Assembly: GCF_030272615.1 (NCBI RefSeq)
Contig: NC_081407.1
Location: 267,041,574-267,105,573, forward strand
DNA: 64,000 nt
Direction: 5' to 3'
From: Cryptomeria japonica
Lineage: Eukaryota > Streptophyta > Pinopsida > Cupressales > Cupressaceae
Shown here: one piece after another, positions 47,540 to 58,900 of the stretch
Layout of the letters: each line of letters opens with the position of its first letter
Numbering within the stretch: position 1 is the first letter of the stretch
Notes under the pieces: model-generated
Database searches by the model: none
Told to the model about the DNA's origin: nothing
The model's input: the letters and a program-made list of their open reading frames with translations, nothing else
Position numbers and translations under genes: made by a program

Positions 47540-47621
47540 AATTAATGACTTTTGTTAATATAATTATTTAAACATTAATCAATTAATGACTTTTGTTAAT
47601 ATAATTATTTAAACATTAATC
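47540..47621. repeat. Perfect two-copy tandem repeat, 41-bp unit
   Basis: AATTAATGACTTTTGTTAAT followed by ATAATTATTTAAACATTAATC occurs twice back to back without visible differences. Confidence 0.95.
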
Positions 47622-48526
47622 CTTCCTTGGCAATCACATTTGTAAATGTGTATTTTGATTTTTCTACTATTATAACGAGTGACGTTTTCCTACATATATA
47701 TTTTCAAGTAATTGAATTACGTATATATTATACGTTCGAAAAGTTTATAAAACATGACATATTTATGATTCTAATTATATACACGCATAATCCACTATCA
47801 CAGTAAACCGATGGCAATATAACTACTGATAATACGATTATCTTATCTCAACTCAAATAACTACTCTTATGGACGTAATAAACGTAACAGTCACCAATTA
47901 CATACAAAAATTGGGACACTGGATACGCAGACTAAGCAAGCATCAAGCGACTTTATAAAAATCAAACAACAAAATATGAAAACCCAACCAATCGACAGAA
48001 TGACTTACTGAAGGCACTCACCCGAGTGTAACTGACTAAAATTAGGGTCAACTACTATCTCCTTCACTTCCATCAGAAAATATAAGGCACGCTCAGACCT
48101 GTGTAACCAGGTGGAGACGATACCCCGTACCTACCCGGTACTTGTACCTGCAACATCCTGCATCACCGACCACACATGCATATATACATATATCGAAATC
48201 ATACACACCGATGAAGGAGATTCGCGACGTTCCCTGTCTCACCGAGATGAGTGAAGGAAAATCGTCCCCATGCATCCCATACACTTGCAGATAACAACAC
48301 ACAGTGCATAGATGAAGTAAAGCGTCAGTACATAGCAATGAACCATATAATGCCATAAAACATAAGTACATAAATACTGCAAATAAAATATATGTCTCAT
48401 AATCAGATAAAACATGAAACAAAGTTATACAATTCTAAATAACCAATGATAATGTATCCACTGAGAATAATAAGAACAAAGTATCAGTTCAAACAAGTGA
48501 GGGTACTACAGTTGCAGAGGACTAGC

Positions 48527-49586
48527 ATGAATATGGCGCAAAGAGGAAATAGGAATGGTGGAGCGCGTGGGAATGCAGACCCTGTTGTAATGGAAATGTT
48601 GCAAGGAATTGCAGCCCAGTTGGAAGTCATTGAGACGACCCAAAGAAGAGGCCGACCCATTGAAGATGTCAGTGAAGATGAAGAAGAAGCACCAACATAA
48701 CAAGTAGCAAATCCATCGCCAATCGATCCAGATGAAGAGAGGCTCTTAAGGGTTTTAAGTAGGGCAAATACTAAACCACATTTTACCCCACTAGAATATA
48801 ATGGAAAGTTGGATTCAGACGAATTAATGGATTGGATCTCAAAGATGGACAAGTATTTTGATTTTGAGAATACCACAGAAGAAAGGAAGGTAAAGTATGC
48901 ATGTACCAGGTTGAAAGGTCATGCATCTCTTTGGTGGGAACATTTGCAGGTTGATAGACAAAGAAGAGGCAAAGAGAAGATCAAATCACGAGAGCATATG
49001 GTTGCTAAGTTAAAATTGAAGTTTATGCCAGTTGATTATCAAGTAAATTTGTTTTGGAAGTTGCAGAACTTGAAGCAGAAGGAATCTAGTGTGAAGGAGT
49101 ACACCGAAGCATTCTACAAGTTGAATATTAGATCTGGACATGTCAATGATGAGGTTGAACAAGTTGCGAGATATTTGAATGGATTGTGGATGTCTATACA
49201 AGATGAACTCAGTTTGATCAAGTTGTAGAGTGTTGAAGAAGCTTACCAATATTCCCTGAAAGAAGAAGAGAAGTTGAACAAAAGACATGAGCAGAGACAG
49301 AGAGGTAGAGGTGGAAGGTGTTTTGGAGAAAAATTTCAAGGAGGAAGAGGAACCTGTACAGATCAGAGATAAGGACAAGGAAGTAAGAAAGGAAGGTAAT
49401 TCATACTGGAAGGATGACAAAAATTTATACCAAAGGAGAGAACCCGATGGTTACCAGAATGAGGGTTTTGGAAAAGATGACATAAGAAAAGATAAGAGAG
49501 TGTTTAAAGGTACCTTCTTTAAGTGTGGAGGAGAAGGACATCGTGCTTTTTAATGTAAGAAGACAAAGAACACTAGGAGAACAACG
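48527..49586 (+). pseudogene. gag of the gypsy chromovirus (broken)
   Basis: ATG at 48527, shortly after the nested insertion (48510), starts MNMAQRGNRNGGARG, then an acidic segment (DVSEDEEEAPT) and a TAA at 48698. The frame continues into the Retrotrans_gag capsid region (YACTRLKGHASLWWEHL, VKEYTEAFYKLN; about 48840-49225) and a TAG at 49226. An Arg/Gly-rich stretch follows, where the frame shifts near 49.29-49.35 kb. The CCHC zinc knuckle near 49520-49556 is damaged: the first Cys is Phe (FFKCGGEGHRAF) and a TAA stands before the last Cys. Gag normally forms the virus-like particle and binds the RNA; this copy cannot. Confidence 0.85.
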
Positions 49587-52500
49587 TTGGTGGAAGAAAG
49601 CTTTGAATCAACTAACAAACTAGAAGATGGAGAATTGTTGATGACAAGGAGAGCCGTATGTCATACCGAAGAAGATGAAGATCCCTTGCAGAGGAGGAAT
49701 TTGTTCAAGACCAGATGTAAGGTATCCGGTAAGTGTTGTAAAGTTGTTATTGATAGTGGTAGTATAAATAATCTTGTTTCAGAAGAGATGGTGAATAAGT
49801 TGAAGTTGGAAAGATTGCAACACCCTAAGCCTTATCAGATAGCATGGATTTAGGATGATCATAATTTGTTAGTAAGTGAGCAATGTTTGGTAAAATTGAA
49901 AATTGGGAACTATCATAATGAAGTCTTGTGTGATATTATGCCTATGAACATTTGTCACCTTTTGTTGGGTAAACCTTGGTAGTTTGATAGACAGGCAGTA
50001 CATGATGGGAGAAGAAACATATACACTATTGTAGCGAATGGGATGAAAAAAACCTTGTTACCCTTGGAGGAGCCTTTGAAGAGTGAAGTTTGTACGAATG
50101 CCATAATCTATTTGGTGGATGGGATGAGACATGAGAATGTGTGCTTTGCCTTAGTTCCTAAGAAGACTGAGAATCTGGAGCACGAGGAAGAACAACCAAA
50201 GGAGATAAAGGAATTACTGACAGAGTATGAAGACATAATTTCAGATAACATGCCTGATGGATTACCACCTGTGAGAAGTATCAATCACTACATGGACCTA
50301 ATTCTTGGAGCTAGTTTTCCTAACAAATTTGCACATCGGATGACACCAAGAGAGAATGAAGAGTCGAAGAGACAATTGCAAAAATTGTTGAAGAAAGGTT
50401 TGATCAGAGAAAGTTTGAGTCCTTGTGCAGTACCAACAATGTTAGCACCTAAGAAGAATGGAGAATGGATGATGTGTACCGATTCCAGAGCAATAAACAA
50501 GATCACAGTGAAGTACCGGTTTCCTTTACCTAGGATGGATGACATAATGGATTGTTTGAGTGGAGCCAAATACTACACCAAGATAGACTTGAAGAATGGA
50601 TATCATCATATTAGAATCAGACAAGGAGATGAGTGGAAGACAACATTCAAGACAAATGAATGATTGTATGAATGGTTGGTGATGCCTTTTGGGTTGATTA
50701 ATGCACCAAGTACTTTCATGAGATTGATGAATGAGGCATTGAAGAAATTATGGGGTAAGTTTGTTATTGTATATTTGGATGACATTCTAATTTTCAATAA
50801 GACAAAAGAGGAGCATTTGTTGCATTTAAGACAAGTCTTGCAGCGGTTGAGAGAAGAGAAGTTGCTAATAAATCTTAATAAGTGTACCTTCATGAAGGAA
50901 GAGTTAGTCTATTTGGGATTTGTGATATCTATAGATGGATTGAAGATGGACCTTGAGAAGGTGAGAGAAATAGTTGAATGGCCTACCCCGGAAAGCATTG
51001 GAGAGGTAAAATCATTTCATGGATTGGATAGTTTTTACCAGAAGTTTATCAGAAATTTCAGTTTAGTTTGTAACCCTATGACTAAGACAATAAGAGGAGA
51101 TAGGAAAGAATTCAAGTGGACAACTGGAGGAAATAGAAGTTTTGAACTGTTGAAGCAGAAAGTGTCTGAACAACCTGTGTTAGCTTTACCAGATTTCAAC
51201 AAAGTATTTCAAGTGGACTATGATGCAAGTGGGAATGCAATTAGAGCAGTATTGAGTCAAGAAGGGAGAGCAATAACTTATTTCAGTGATAAGTTGAATG
51301 ATGCCAGGAGGAGATATTCAGTATATGATCAATAATTTTATGCCATACTTCAAGCCTTGAAGAAGTGGAGACATTACCTGTTTCCTAAGGAATTTTTGTT
51401 GTATATTGATCATCAAGCCTTACAATATTTGAATAGTCAAGGTAAGTTGAATCAGAGTAATATGAGATGGGTAGAATTTTTACAGAGTTACACCTTTGTG
51501 TTGAAGCATAGGAGTGGGAAGTCAAACAAAGTTGTTGATGCATTAAGTAGAAGGAGGATTTTGTTGACAGAGATCAGAGTGACATTATTAGGGTTTGAGG
51601 AGTTAAAGACCTTGTATGATGATGACCTAGATTCTGCAAAACCTTGGAAAGCATGTAGAGTACCGATTATGGTAGATAGAAGCAAATGGTTGAATTATTT
51701 CATTCAGGATGGGATGTTATTCAGAGGAGTTCAGTTTTGTATACCTAAGAGTTCTATGAGGGCGAATTTGATAAAGGAGAAGCATAGTGGAGGATTAGTC
51801 AAACACTTTGGTGTTGATAAAATAGTAGCATTGGTAAGTGAGCATTACTTTTGGCCTCAGATTCATAAGGATGTTAGGAAATTTGTATAGAGCTGTAGAA
51901 TTTGTCAAGTTGCAAAAGGTAGTAGTCAAAATGTGGGATTGTATAAACCTTTGAAAGTACCGGAGAGACCTTGGGAAGATATAAGCATGGATTTCATACT
52001 AGGATTTCCTAAAGCACAGAGAGGGAATGATTCTATATTTGTGGTGGTGGATAGATTCTCAAAGATGGCTCATTTCATACCTTGTAAGAAGACATCAGAT
52101 GTAGTACATGTAGTTGACTTATTCTTCAATGAGGCAGTGAGATTGCATGGATTACCTAAGAGCATAGTTTCAGACAAAGATACTAAGTTTGTCAGTTATT
52201 TTTGGAAAACACTTTGGAAGAAGATGAAGACAAATTTTAAATTCAGTTCTACTTTTCACCCATAGACTGATGGACAAATGGAGGTAGTAAATAGGAGCTT
52301 TGGAAATTTGTTGAGATGCTTAGGTGGAGAGAAAACTAGAAGTTGGGATTTGATTCTTGCACAAGAAGAGTTTGCCTACAATAATTCGGTAAACAAGAGT
52401 ACCAAAAGAACATCTTTTGAGATTGTTATTGGAGCACACCCTAGATGTATATGAGAATTGGGAGATATTAGTAATGAAGATAAGAGGAGTGTAGAAGAAG

Positions 52501-52587
52501 AAGAGTTTGCAGAACACATGGTAGCCTTACATATTCAGGTTAAACAACATTTGGCGGATATGAATAGAAAGTATAAGGAGAAAGCAT
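49587..52587 (+). pseudogene. pol of the gypsy chromovirus (broken)
   Basis: One frame carries, in order: aspartic protease (VIDSGSINNLVS near 49748, active-site DSG); reverse transcriptase (LIRESLSPCAVPTMLAPKK, KIDLKNGYHHIRI, and the catalytic VYLDDILIF near 50770); RNase H (VDYDASGNAIRAVLSQ near 51213, changed at a normally Gly position); an integrase zinc region (HSGGLVKHFG...CRICQ near 51784-51905); and the integrase core with MDFILGFP near 51990 and IVSDKDTKF near 52170. Stops in this frame: TAG 49851, TAG 49980, TGA 50661, TAA 51333, TAG 51888, TAG 52263, TGA 52452. A frameshift lies near 52.59 kb. Domain order with integrase after RNase H confirms Ty3/gypsy. Confidence 0.9.
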
Positions 52588-53037
52588 ATGAGAAAAGGAG
52601 ATAAGGAATTTGAAGTTGGCGATGAAGTGATGGTATATCTGAGAAAAGAAAGATTTCTAGTTGGAACCTATAACAAGTTGCAAATGAAGAAGTTTGGACC
52701 TTATAAGATCCTGAGGAAGTTCAGTTCCGAAAATGCATATGAAGTGGAGTTACCAGATAGTTTGAGTATTTAACTTATATTTAACATTGCAGATCTACAA
52801 CAATATCATGAATCAGAATTCACTGAAGGCACTATTGCAAACTTGGAGAAACAATTGCCCCAGAAGGAACCAGAATAGATTGAAGACATTTTGGACACAA
52901 GGATTGGGCGTAGTACCTGTAGCAGTTACTACATGGAGTATCTTGTGAAATGGAAGGACAAACCAGTTGAAGACTCATCTTGGATTTCTCAGGTAGAGGT
53001 GGACTGCCTTGGTTTTCCTTTGATCCTAGCAAAGTGA
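52588..53037 (+). pseudogene. Integrase C-terminal part and chromodomain of the gypsy element
   Basis: After the frameshift the reading continues with [16 protein letters not shown] and [12 protein letters not shown] (GPY/F-type integrase tail), a TAA at 52771 and a TAG at 52876. It then enters a chromodomain: IEDILDTR, YYMEYLVKWKDKPVEDSSWI (about 52879-52990), ending at TGA 53035-53037. In chromoviruses this domain is thought to guide integration by reading methylated histone tails. The aromatic YY/W positions are visible. A purine-rich tract (AAAGTGAGGGG, 53031-53041) near the 3' LTR may be a remnant of the polypurine tract. Confidence 0.85.
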
Positions 53038-53070
53038 GGGGCTCACTTTTTTTCAACCACCCTGGATGTC

Positions 53071-53839
53071 TGATGTAGGAGCATCCTCGGTTCTTGGCAA
53101 TCTTGCATCAACCAAAAACATTTATTTTCTGTTTGTTTTTTGTTTTGTTGTTTCAACATTTCTTTATGTATTTTCCTACATTGGCTCACCAGACCTTGTG
53201 GAGTTGGATTTTTTTTGAGGACATGATCATCTTCTTTATTCCTAAACCGTGGAGCATTTGGATAATTTTTTGATAATTTATCGATTCTGGATTTCGAGAC
53301 AGTTTTTTGGCACCAAAACCGCTTGGACCTATTTGCATTGGTGAATCTACTAGATCCTTTCCATAACGACGGAGCCCAGTTTGTTGATTTTGATATTCCA
53401 TGGTGTGTGGTTGACCTTCCCTTTGATCTGCACTTCATCCTTTGGATTTTTTGAAGGAATCCCTTTGGTGGAGGCCGACCTTTTGGTTTTACATGTTTGA
53501 TCTTGTTCTTCGACATTTGATCCCTTTTGGTCGACCCGATCCCCTTGGATCATATAAATCATTGTAATTGAGCATTAGAAAGGAGGAGAGAGAACATAGA
53601 GACAAATCTTAAGACTTAGAGATCCAAAGTTGACCAATTCTATAATTGAGCATGTATGTAGCAGGCCAGTGAGCTGAATCTTATAATCTGGATGTTACCG
53701 ATTATCTGTAATCAGTTTTCATGATCTAATTCATTCAGTTCTGCATTGCCTCCATCATATCCTCTTGTTTCCGTTGTGTTTACTCTTGTTGCCCAGTCCA
53801 GATTGATCTCTTTGAGGTCCCTCCTAATCGGTGACTGCA
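53071..53839 (+). repeat. 3' LTR of the gypsy element
   Basis: Copy of 43423-44192. Divergence between the two LTRs is visible along the length and points to an old insertion. Confidence 0.9.
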
Positions 53840-54369
53840 CCAACTGCACACACTAACACTTCTAGCAAAGTCGACATCAAATGAAATGTGCGGAAAAATA
53901 ATGAAGCACATTAACTAGTCGACCCCAAAACATCACCCAATGCAAAATAATCAATGTGGATCTACACACATCATGGTGAGACCTATATAAACATTCAAAA
54001 TTAACCTCCAAAGTATTTATAGACCAAAAGAGCATGATCCAAATAAGATAAATCAACCGAGTTAGCCAAAGACCAACACAATTGACAACACCAAGCACAT
54101 AACAACATAACTTCCCTTGCTAATTAAACCAACACCAAAAATTTGAACTAGAACACTACACAAAACAAATGAAAATTTCCACCAAGCCACAACACTTGGA
54201 TCAACACAACAGAGCAATGCAGAGCATTATTTGAATTAGTCCTAATAGACAACCTTGCTGCTAGTGAACTGCCACAACCATCTACATCATCTGAGCAACT
54301 GAGGACTTGAAAACATGATAGTGCATTATCCATATAATGTAGACATTATATCTAAAAATGCAGGACAAC
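53840..54369 (-). mobile_element. Copia-type LTR in minus orientation, piece 2 of 3
   Basis: Sequence between the gypsy and copia insertions. The minus strand has a TATA box (TCTATAAATACTTTGG near 54007-54022), as expected for the middle of an LTR. No coding features. Inferred to join 42759-43422 and 61844-62077. Confidence 0.4.
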
Positions 54370-55890
54370 TGTTGGCATTATGTGAACCGGTATGTGGATA
54401 TAATGACATTGTATGTTGTCATTGATGTCAATATGTTGAAGAAGTGTGAACCGACATATGTGAGAACCGGTATAACACTGTGAACCGGCATTTGTGCCAA
54501 AGTGAAGTGGTGTGCTTGTTCAAGGTGAACTAGCATATGGTTATGGGAACCGGCACATGGAAGCGTTGTATGACTACTAGTTGGTAGTCTCAACTTTAAG
54601 GTTTTCGGTTGATGTGCTTCAAGTCTGTATGGCTCAACAGGTGACATTGTGTGATGAGTTAGCATTGTAATGAAGAACAGATCATGTTGCCATGTCAGCC
54701 TTGTGTGCGTGAAGGATCTTGCATAAAGGAGATTGTTCCTATCTACCTCGGGAATGTGCGAAGTCTATAAAATAGTGATAATGTGTGATGGGTTATCAAC
54801 TGCCATGAAATCAGTGAAAATGGAAAATGGAGAATGTCTTGAGATTGGATCAAGACTGTTGCAATTAATGGAATGTTCTCAACGGTCAGGATTGAACCAT
54901 TTGAATTCCTTAACCTAACAGGTTTAGGGTTTAGGGTTTATGCTACTGACCTACCTATTTTCCTATAAGGTCGATGTTGTGTTTCTTTCTTAAGTTGTTG
55001 GCAAAATTTGTGTGTGTGTATCCAAGAGAAGGGATGCGTGATTCTTGCCAGACCAAAAGGAGAGAAGTGATACCTGCAGAGTCTAAGTGTAGAAGGTGAA
55101 GAGGAGCTTAAGCGGATCTGCATTGGCATTGAGTGTTGTTACCAGATCATTGTAATACCTATTGATCTCTAACCACCTCAACAGTTGGAAAATCCCTTAA
55201 CAGGGTAGCCTTAACCGGCTTGTTGAAAATCCTTTAACAGGGTAACTTGAAGCTATTGAGTTAGTAAAATCCTTTAGCTATTGAGTTCTTGAAATCATCT
55301 AACAAGGTAACCTCTAACAAGGTTTAACCCTTAATCGAGTATTGTAGCCATCCCTTAACCGGGTGATCTCTAACAGGATCGGTTCCTAGCTGAATCTTTT
55401 GTAATGTCTCTAACCGGACAAGGCTCCTAACAGAGTGGACTTCTAAAGAGTTCAAAAATAGCTTGCGGGTATTCATCCCCACCGTGGTTTTTCCTAGTTG
55501 GGTTTCCACGTGAAAAATATGTGTGTCATGTGTGATGCTTTGCTATTGTCTGTCAAGCATATGATGGTTCTGTGTTTTATGCTTGTCTATAAAACATGTT
55601 GAACTAGCTATTATTATGATCTGATGATAGATTATCTGTGTATGCATAAGGGTGAAATGATAGTGTAGTCTCAAGTTGAGTGAAAGGCTAAGTGAGTAAC
55701 CAGTTAATGGTTGTCTCAGACATTCTTAGCTTTACCGGTAACACTTTGTTTCAAACCGGTATCTCTATCTGCTAGTCTTTTGAAGTGTTTGCTGTCAAAC
55801 TAGTTTTGGACTGTATTTTTGTCTTTACTGATTCACCCCCCCCTCCTCTCAATACCAGTTTGGTACTACTCACTCATCATTAAGTTATCA
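54370..55890 (+). repeat. 5' LTR of the copia element (1,521 bp)
   Basis: Highly similar to the 3' LTR; the main visible difference is a 16-bp stretch near 61487 present only in the 3' copy. Contains repeated CCTTTAACAGGGTAAC / CCCTTAACCGGGTGATC phrases and, near the end, GATTCACCCCCCCC. Confidence 0.95.
54766..54773 (+). promoter_or_regulatory. Probable TATA box of the copia 5' LTR
   Basis: AAGTCTATAAAATAGTG about 400 bases into the LTR. The matching position in the 3' LTR (about 60701) reads CTGTAAAACA, so the box differs between the two LTRs. Confidence 0.45.
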
Positions 55891-55891
55891 A

Positions 55892-55904
55892 TTGGTATTA
55901 GAGC
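55892..55904 (+). promoter_or_regulatory. Primer binding site of the copia element
   Basis: TTGGTATTAGAGC, one base after the 5' LTR, is the typical initiator tRNA-Met primer site of plant copia elements (usual form TGGTATCAGAGC). Confidence 0.85.
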
Positions 55905-55961
55905 ATCCTCCAGGTCCTCTGTGTTATAAGCTTAACTGCTTGAGGTAAAGATCCCAGTCAA

Positions 55962-58900
55962 ATGATGAAGAGGGAAGGTCCAAAGTTCAGTAGGGAAAAT
56001 TTTAGTATATGGAACGACAGGATGAAGATATTCATTAGAAGCATGGGTGCTCAACACTGGAGCTATGTTGAGACTATCTATGTTGCTCCTACCGGTACCC
56101 TTACCGATGACCAAAAGAGAGAGATGCAGGAGAATGGGCAAGTCATGGAAGCCCTAATCAATTGTTTATCTGGCATTGAGTTTATTGATGTTCAGGACAA
56201 GGTAAATCCCAAAGAGGTATGGGATACTCTTGAAAATATCTATGGCGGTGATGAGCATGTAAAATAGGCTAAGGAAGAAAGCCTTAGAGGGAAGTTTGAA
56301 GATATGCGGATGGTTGAAGGTGAGACCATTCAACAGTATGGAATAAGGATCAAAACCGTTGTTGGAGATATCAAGAGTGCAGGTGGTAAAATAGAAGATG
56401 CCACTGTGGTAAGCAAAGTCCTGAGATCCCTATTGCCGGTCTATGTAATAAGGGCGGCTGTTATTCAAGAGCTGAGATCAATAGACAAGACTAAGGTATC
56501 CTTAGACTCCATCATAGCAAAGTTGACAGCCTATGAGCTAAATAGTTTTGATGGCAGTGTTCAAAAGACTGAATCAGCTTTTAAAGCTTCTTCTATACCA
56601 TCCAGAAAAGGAAAAGAAGCTAGCACTAGTGCTGAACCAAGACAAAGCAGAGAAATGAACGACGAGGAGATTTTGATGGCATTTGAAGCTCTCCTTGCCA
56701 GGAAACTTCCTAAAGGAACTGGCAAATACAAAGGTAAGCTACCTTTGAAATGCTTTTCTTGTAACCAGATAGGACATATTGCTGTAAACTGTTCTAATGG
56801 CGACAACAAGGACAAACCAGAAAGGTTCAAGAAATTCAAAGGAGGAAACCGGAGAAACTGTTTTGTGGCAGTTGATGAAGGAGTCACAGATGAAGAATCA
56901 AAGGATGAAGAAAATGAAGATATTGTGTTTGTTGCTGTCAAAGAAGATGTGTCAGACAAGAAGGCTCTTGTCTCCTAGTTTGATAATTCCAATGAGTGGA
57001 TCATTGACAGTGGTTGCTCTCACCATATGACTGGTGATCTGAGCAAGTTTCTATCCTTGGAGGAGTATGATGGTGGTGTGGTTCGCTTTGGCAATGATGC
57101 ACCATGTATAGTTAAAGGAAAAGGGTCCATCTTGCTGAATGGAAAGAGTAGTGTTGACAATGTGTACTGGGTTGATGGTCTCAGACACAACCTTCTGAGT
57201 GTTGCCCAGCTGAATGACAGTGGTCTCACTTTGGAATTCAAGAATGGAGTTTGCAGAATCAAAGGAAAAGATGGTGAATTGGTGGGAACCGACATGCAAA
57301 CCAAAGGTAACCTATTTCATCTGAATGCAAATATAAGTACATGTCTTATGGCTAAACTTGATGATAGCTGGATATGGCATAGGAGACTCTGCCATGTAAA
57401 CTTTGATAACATTGTAAAGGCTAGTAAGATCAAGGCAGTTAGAGGGTTGCCGGTGCTAAGCAAACCGGATAATATGTTGTGTAGAGAATGTCAACTGGGG
57501 AAAATGTCTTCCTCAACCTTTAAAGGTAAATCTTTCACTGCTGACAACTTGCTTGATCTTGTGCATACTGATTTGTGTGGTCCTATGAAAAATAGGAGTG
57601 TGCAGGGTGATAGGTACTTCATAATTCTCACTAATGACTGCTCAAGAATGATGTGGGTCACATTCTTGAAAGACAAGTCTGAAGCCTTTGTAAAGTTTAA
57701 AGCTTTCAGAGTATTAGTGGAGAAGGAAAGTGGTAAAAGGATCTAGTGCCTGAGAACTGATCAAGGAGGGGAATTCACTTCCGGTGAATTCAACAAGTAC
57801 TGTGAAGAACATGGCATCAAGAGGCAATTGTCTGCCCCTCGGACTCCATAGCAGAATGGCCTAGCAGAGAGGAATAACCGGACTGTGGTTGAAGCAGCTA
57901 GAACCATGTTGATTCAAGGAAAGGTAACTCACACCTTTTGGAGAGAAGCGGTGAGCATTGCAGTCTACACAATGAACCGGGTACTCATCAAGAAAGGTAA
58001 GGATAAAACTCCTTATGAGTATTGGACCGGTAAGACTCCTGTGGTTAGCTACTTTAGAATGTTTGGTAGCAAATGTTACATCAAGAGAAGTGAACACCAG
58101 AGCAAATTTGATACAAAATGTGATGAGGGAATATTCCTAAGATATTCCACCAAGAGCAAAGCTCTCAAGTGTTTCAACAACAGGACTCAGAGAATTGTGG
58201 AAAGCATCAATGTAAGAGTTGATGAAACCTCTGAGAAAATTGAGGAAACCAGTAATGAGCAAGCGGTAAGTGAACTGGTTGCAACCTTCTGGGAACCAGT
58301 TGTCAGTCAACCGAGTACCAGTAATAGTGTTCCTACACCGGTAGATGTAGATGCTGATACTAATGGAGATGAGGATGAAGAAGAAAAGCAAGAGGAATCT
58401 ATCAAGACCATTCCTCGGTATGTCAAGCTGAATCATGATCCTGAGCAGATCATAGGAGATAAGGATGCAGGAATCCTTACAAGAAGAAAGGTCAGAGAAA
58501 ACTCATGTATGATCTTTGAATTTGAGCCTAAATCATTTAAAGAGGCACATAAAGATGAAGACTGGATCAAGGCAATGGAAGAGGAACTTGACCAAATAGA
58601 GAAAAATGGTACATGGTCCTTGGTACCCAGACCAGAGCATAAAAATGTCATTGGTACCAAATGGGTCTTTAGAAATAAGCTGAATGAGGATGGCACAGTG
58701 ATTAAAAATAAAGCTAGATTGGTGTGCAAAGGATATGCCCAAGAAGAAGGAGAAGACTATGGTGAAACCTTTGCTCCTGTAGCCAGATTGGAAGGAGTTT
58801 GTATGCTTCTTGCATATGCAGCTTTTAAAGGTTTCAAAGTATATCAAATGGATGTAAAATCTGCATTCCTAAATGGTGTACTTGAAGAGGAGGTGTGTAT

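Larger units (their letters stand above)
44289..48510. mobile_element. 4.22-kb solo LTR-like element nested in the gypsy leader
   Basis: Begins TGTAATGCCCCTTCAGG at 44289 and ends GAGGGTACTACA at 48510. It is flanked by the perfect 5-bp duplication GTTGC (44284-44288, 48511-48515), and removing it restores continuous gypsy leader. It has TG...CA ends and no gag or pol domains or internal LTR pair, so it is a solo LTR or a non-autonomous LTR element. Orientation is uncertain: the TGTAATGCCCC end resembles common plant gypsy LTR starts, but a strong TATA box (46815) and an ORF (45850-46245) both lie on the minus strand. Confidence 0.8.
43423..53839 (+). mobile_element. Ty3/gypsy chromovirus, structurally recognisable, interrupted
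   Basis: Two LTRs (43423-44192 and 53071-53839, about 770 bp each) begin TGATG.AGGAGCATCC and end GGTGA.TGCA. After the first comes a tRNA-Met-type primer binding site. Then follow gag with a broken zinc knuckle, protease, reverse transcriptase, RNase H, integrase and a C-terminal chromodomain: gypsy order plus the chromovirus signature. The leader between primer site and gag is split by a 4.22-kb solo LTR (44289-48510). No target duplication was found (ACTTT before, CCAAC after). Many stops and two frameshifts make it inactive. Confidence 0.9.

Noticed and set aside
44289-48510. A complete LTR retrotransposon with internal genes
   Set aside because: No internal LTR pair, primer site or gag/pol domain was seen; the single ORF is not retroviral. 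A solo LTR or non-autonomous element fits better.
53043-53562. Minus-strand frames in the gypsy 3' LTR (157 and 71 codons), with a similar one at 43538-43786
   Set aside because: The shared peptide is explained by the two LTRs being copies; it is antisense to the element and broken differently in each.
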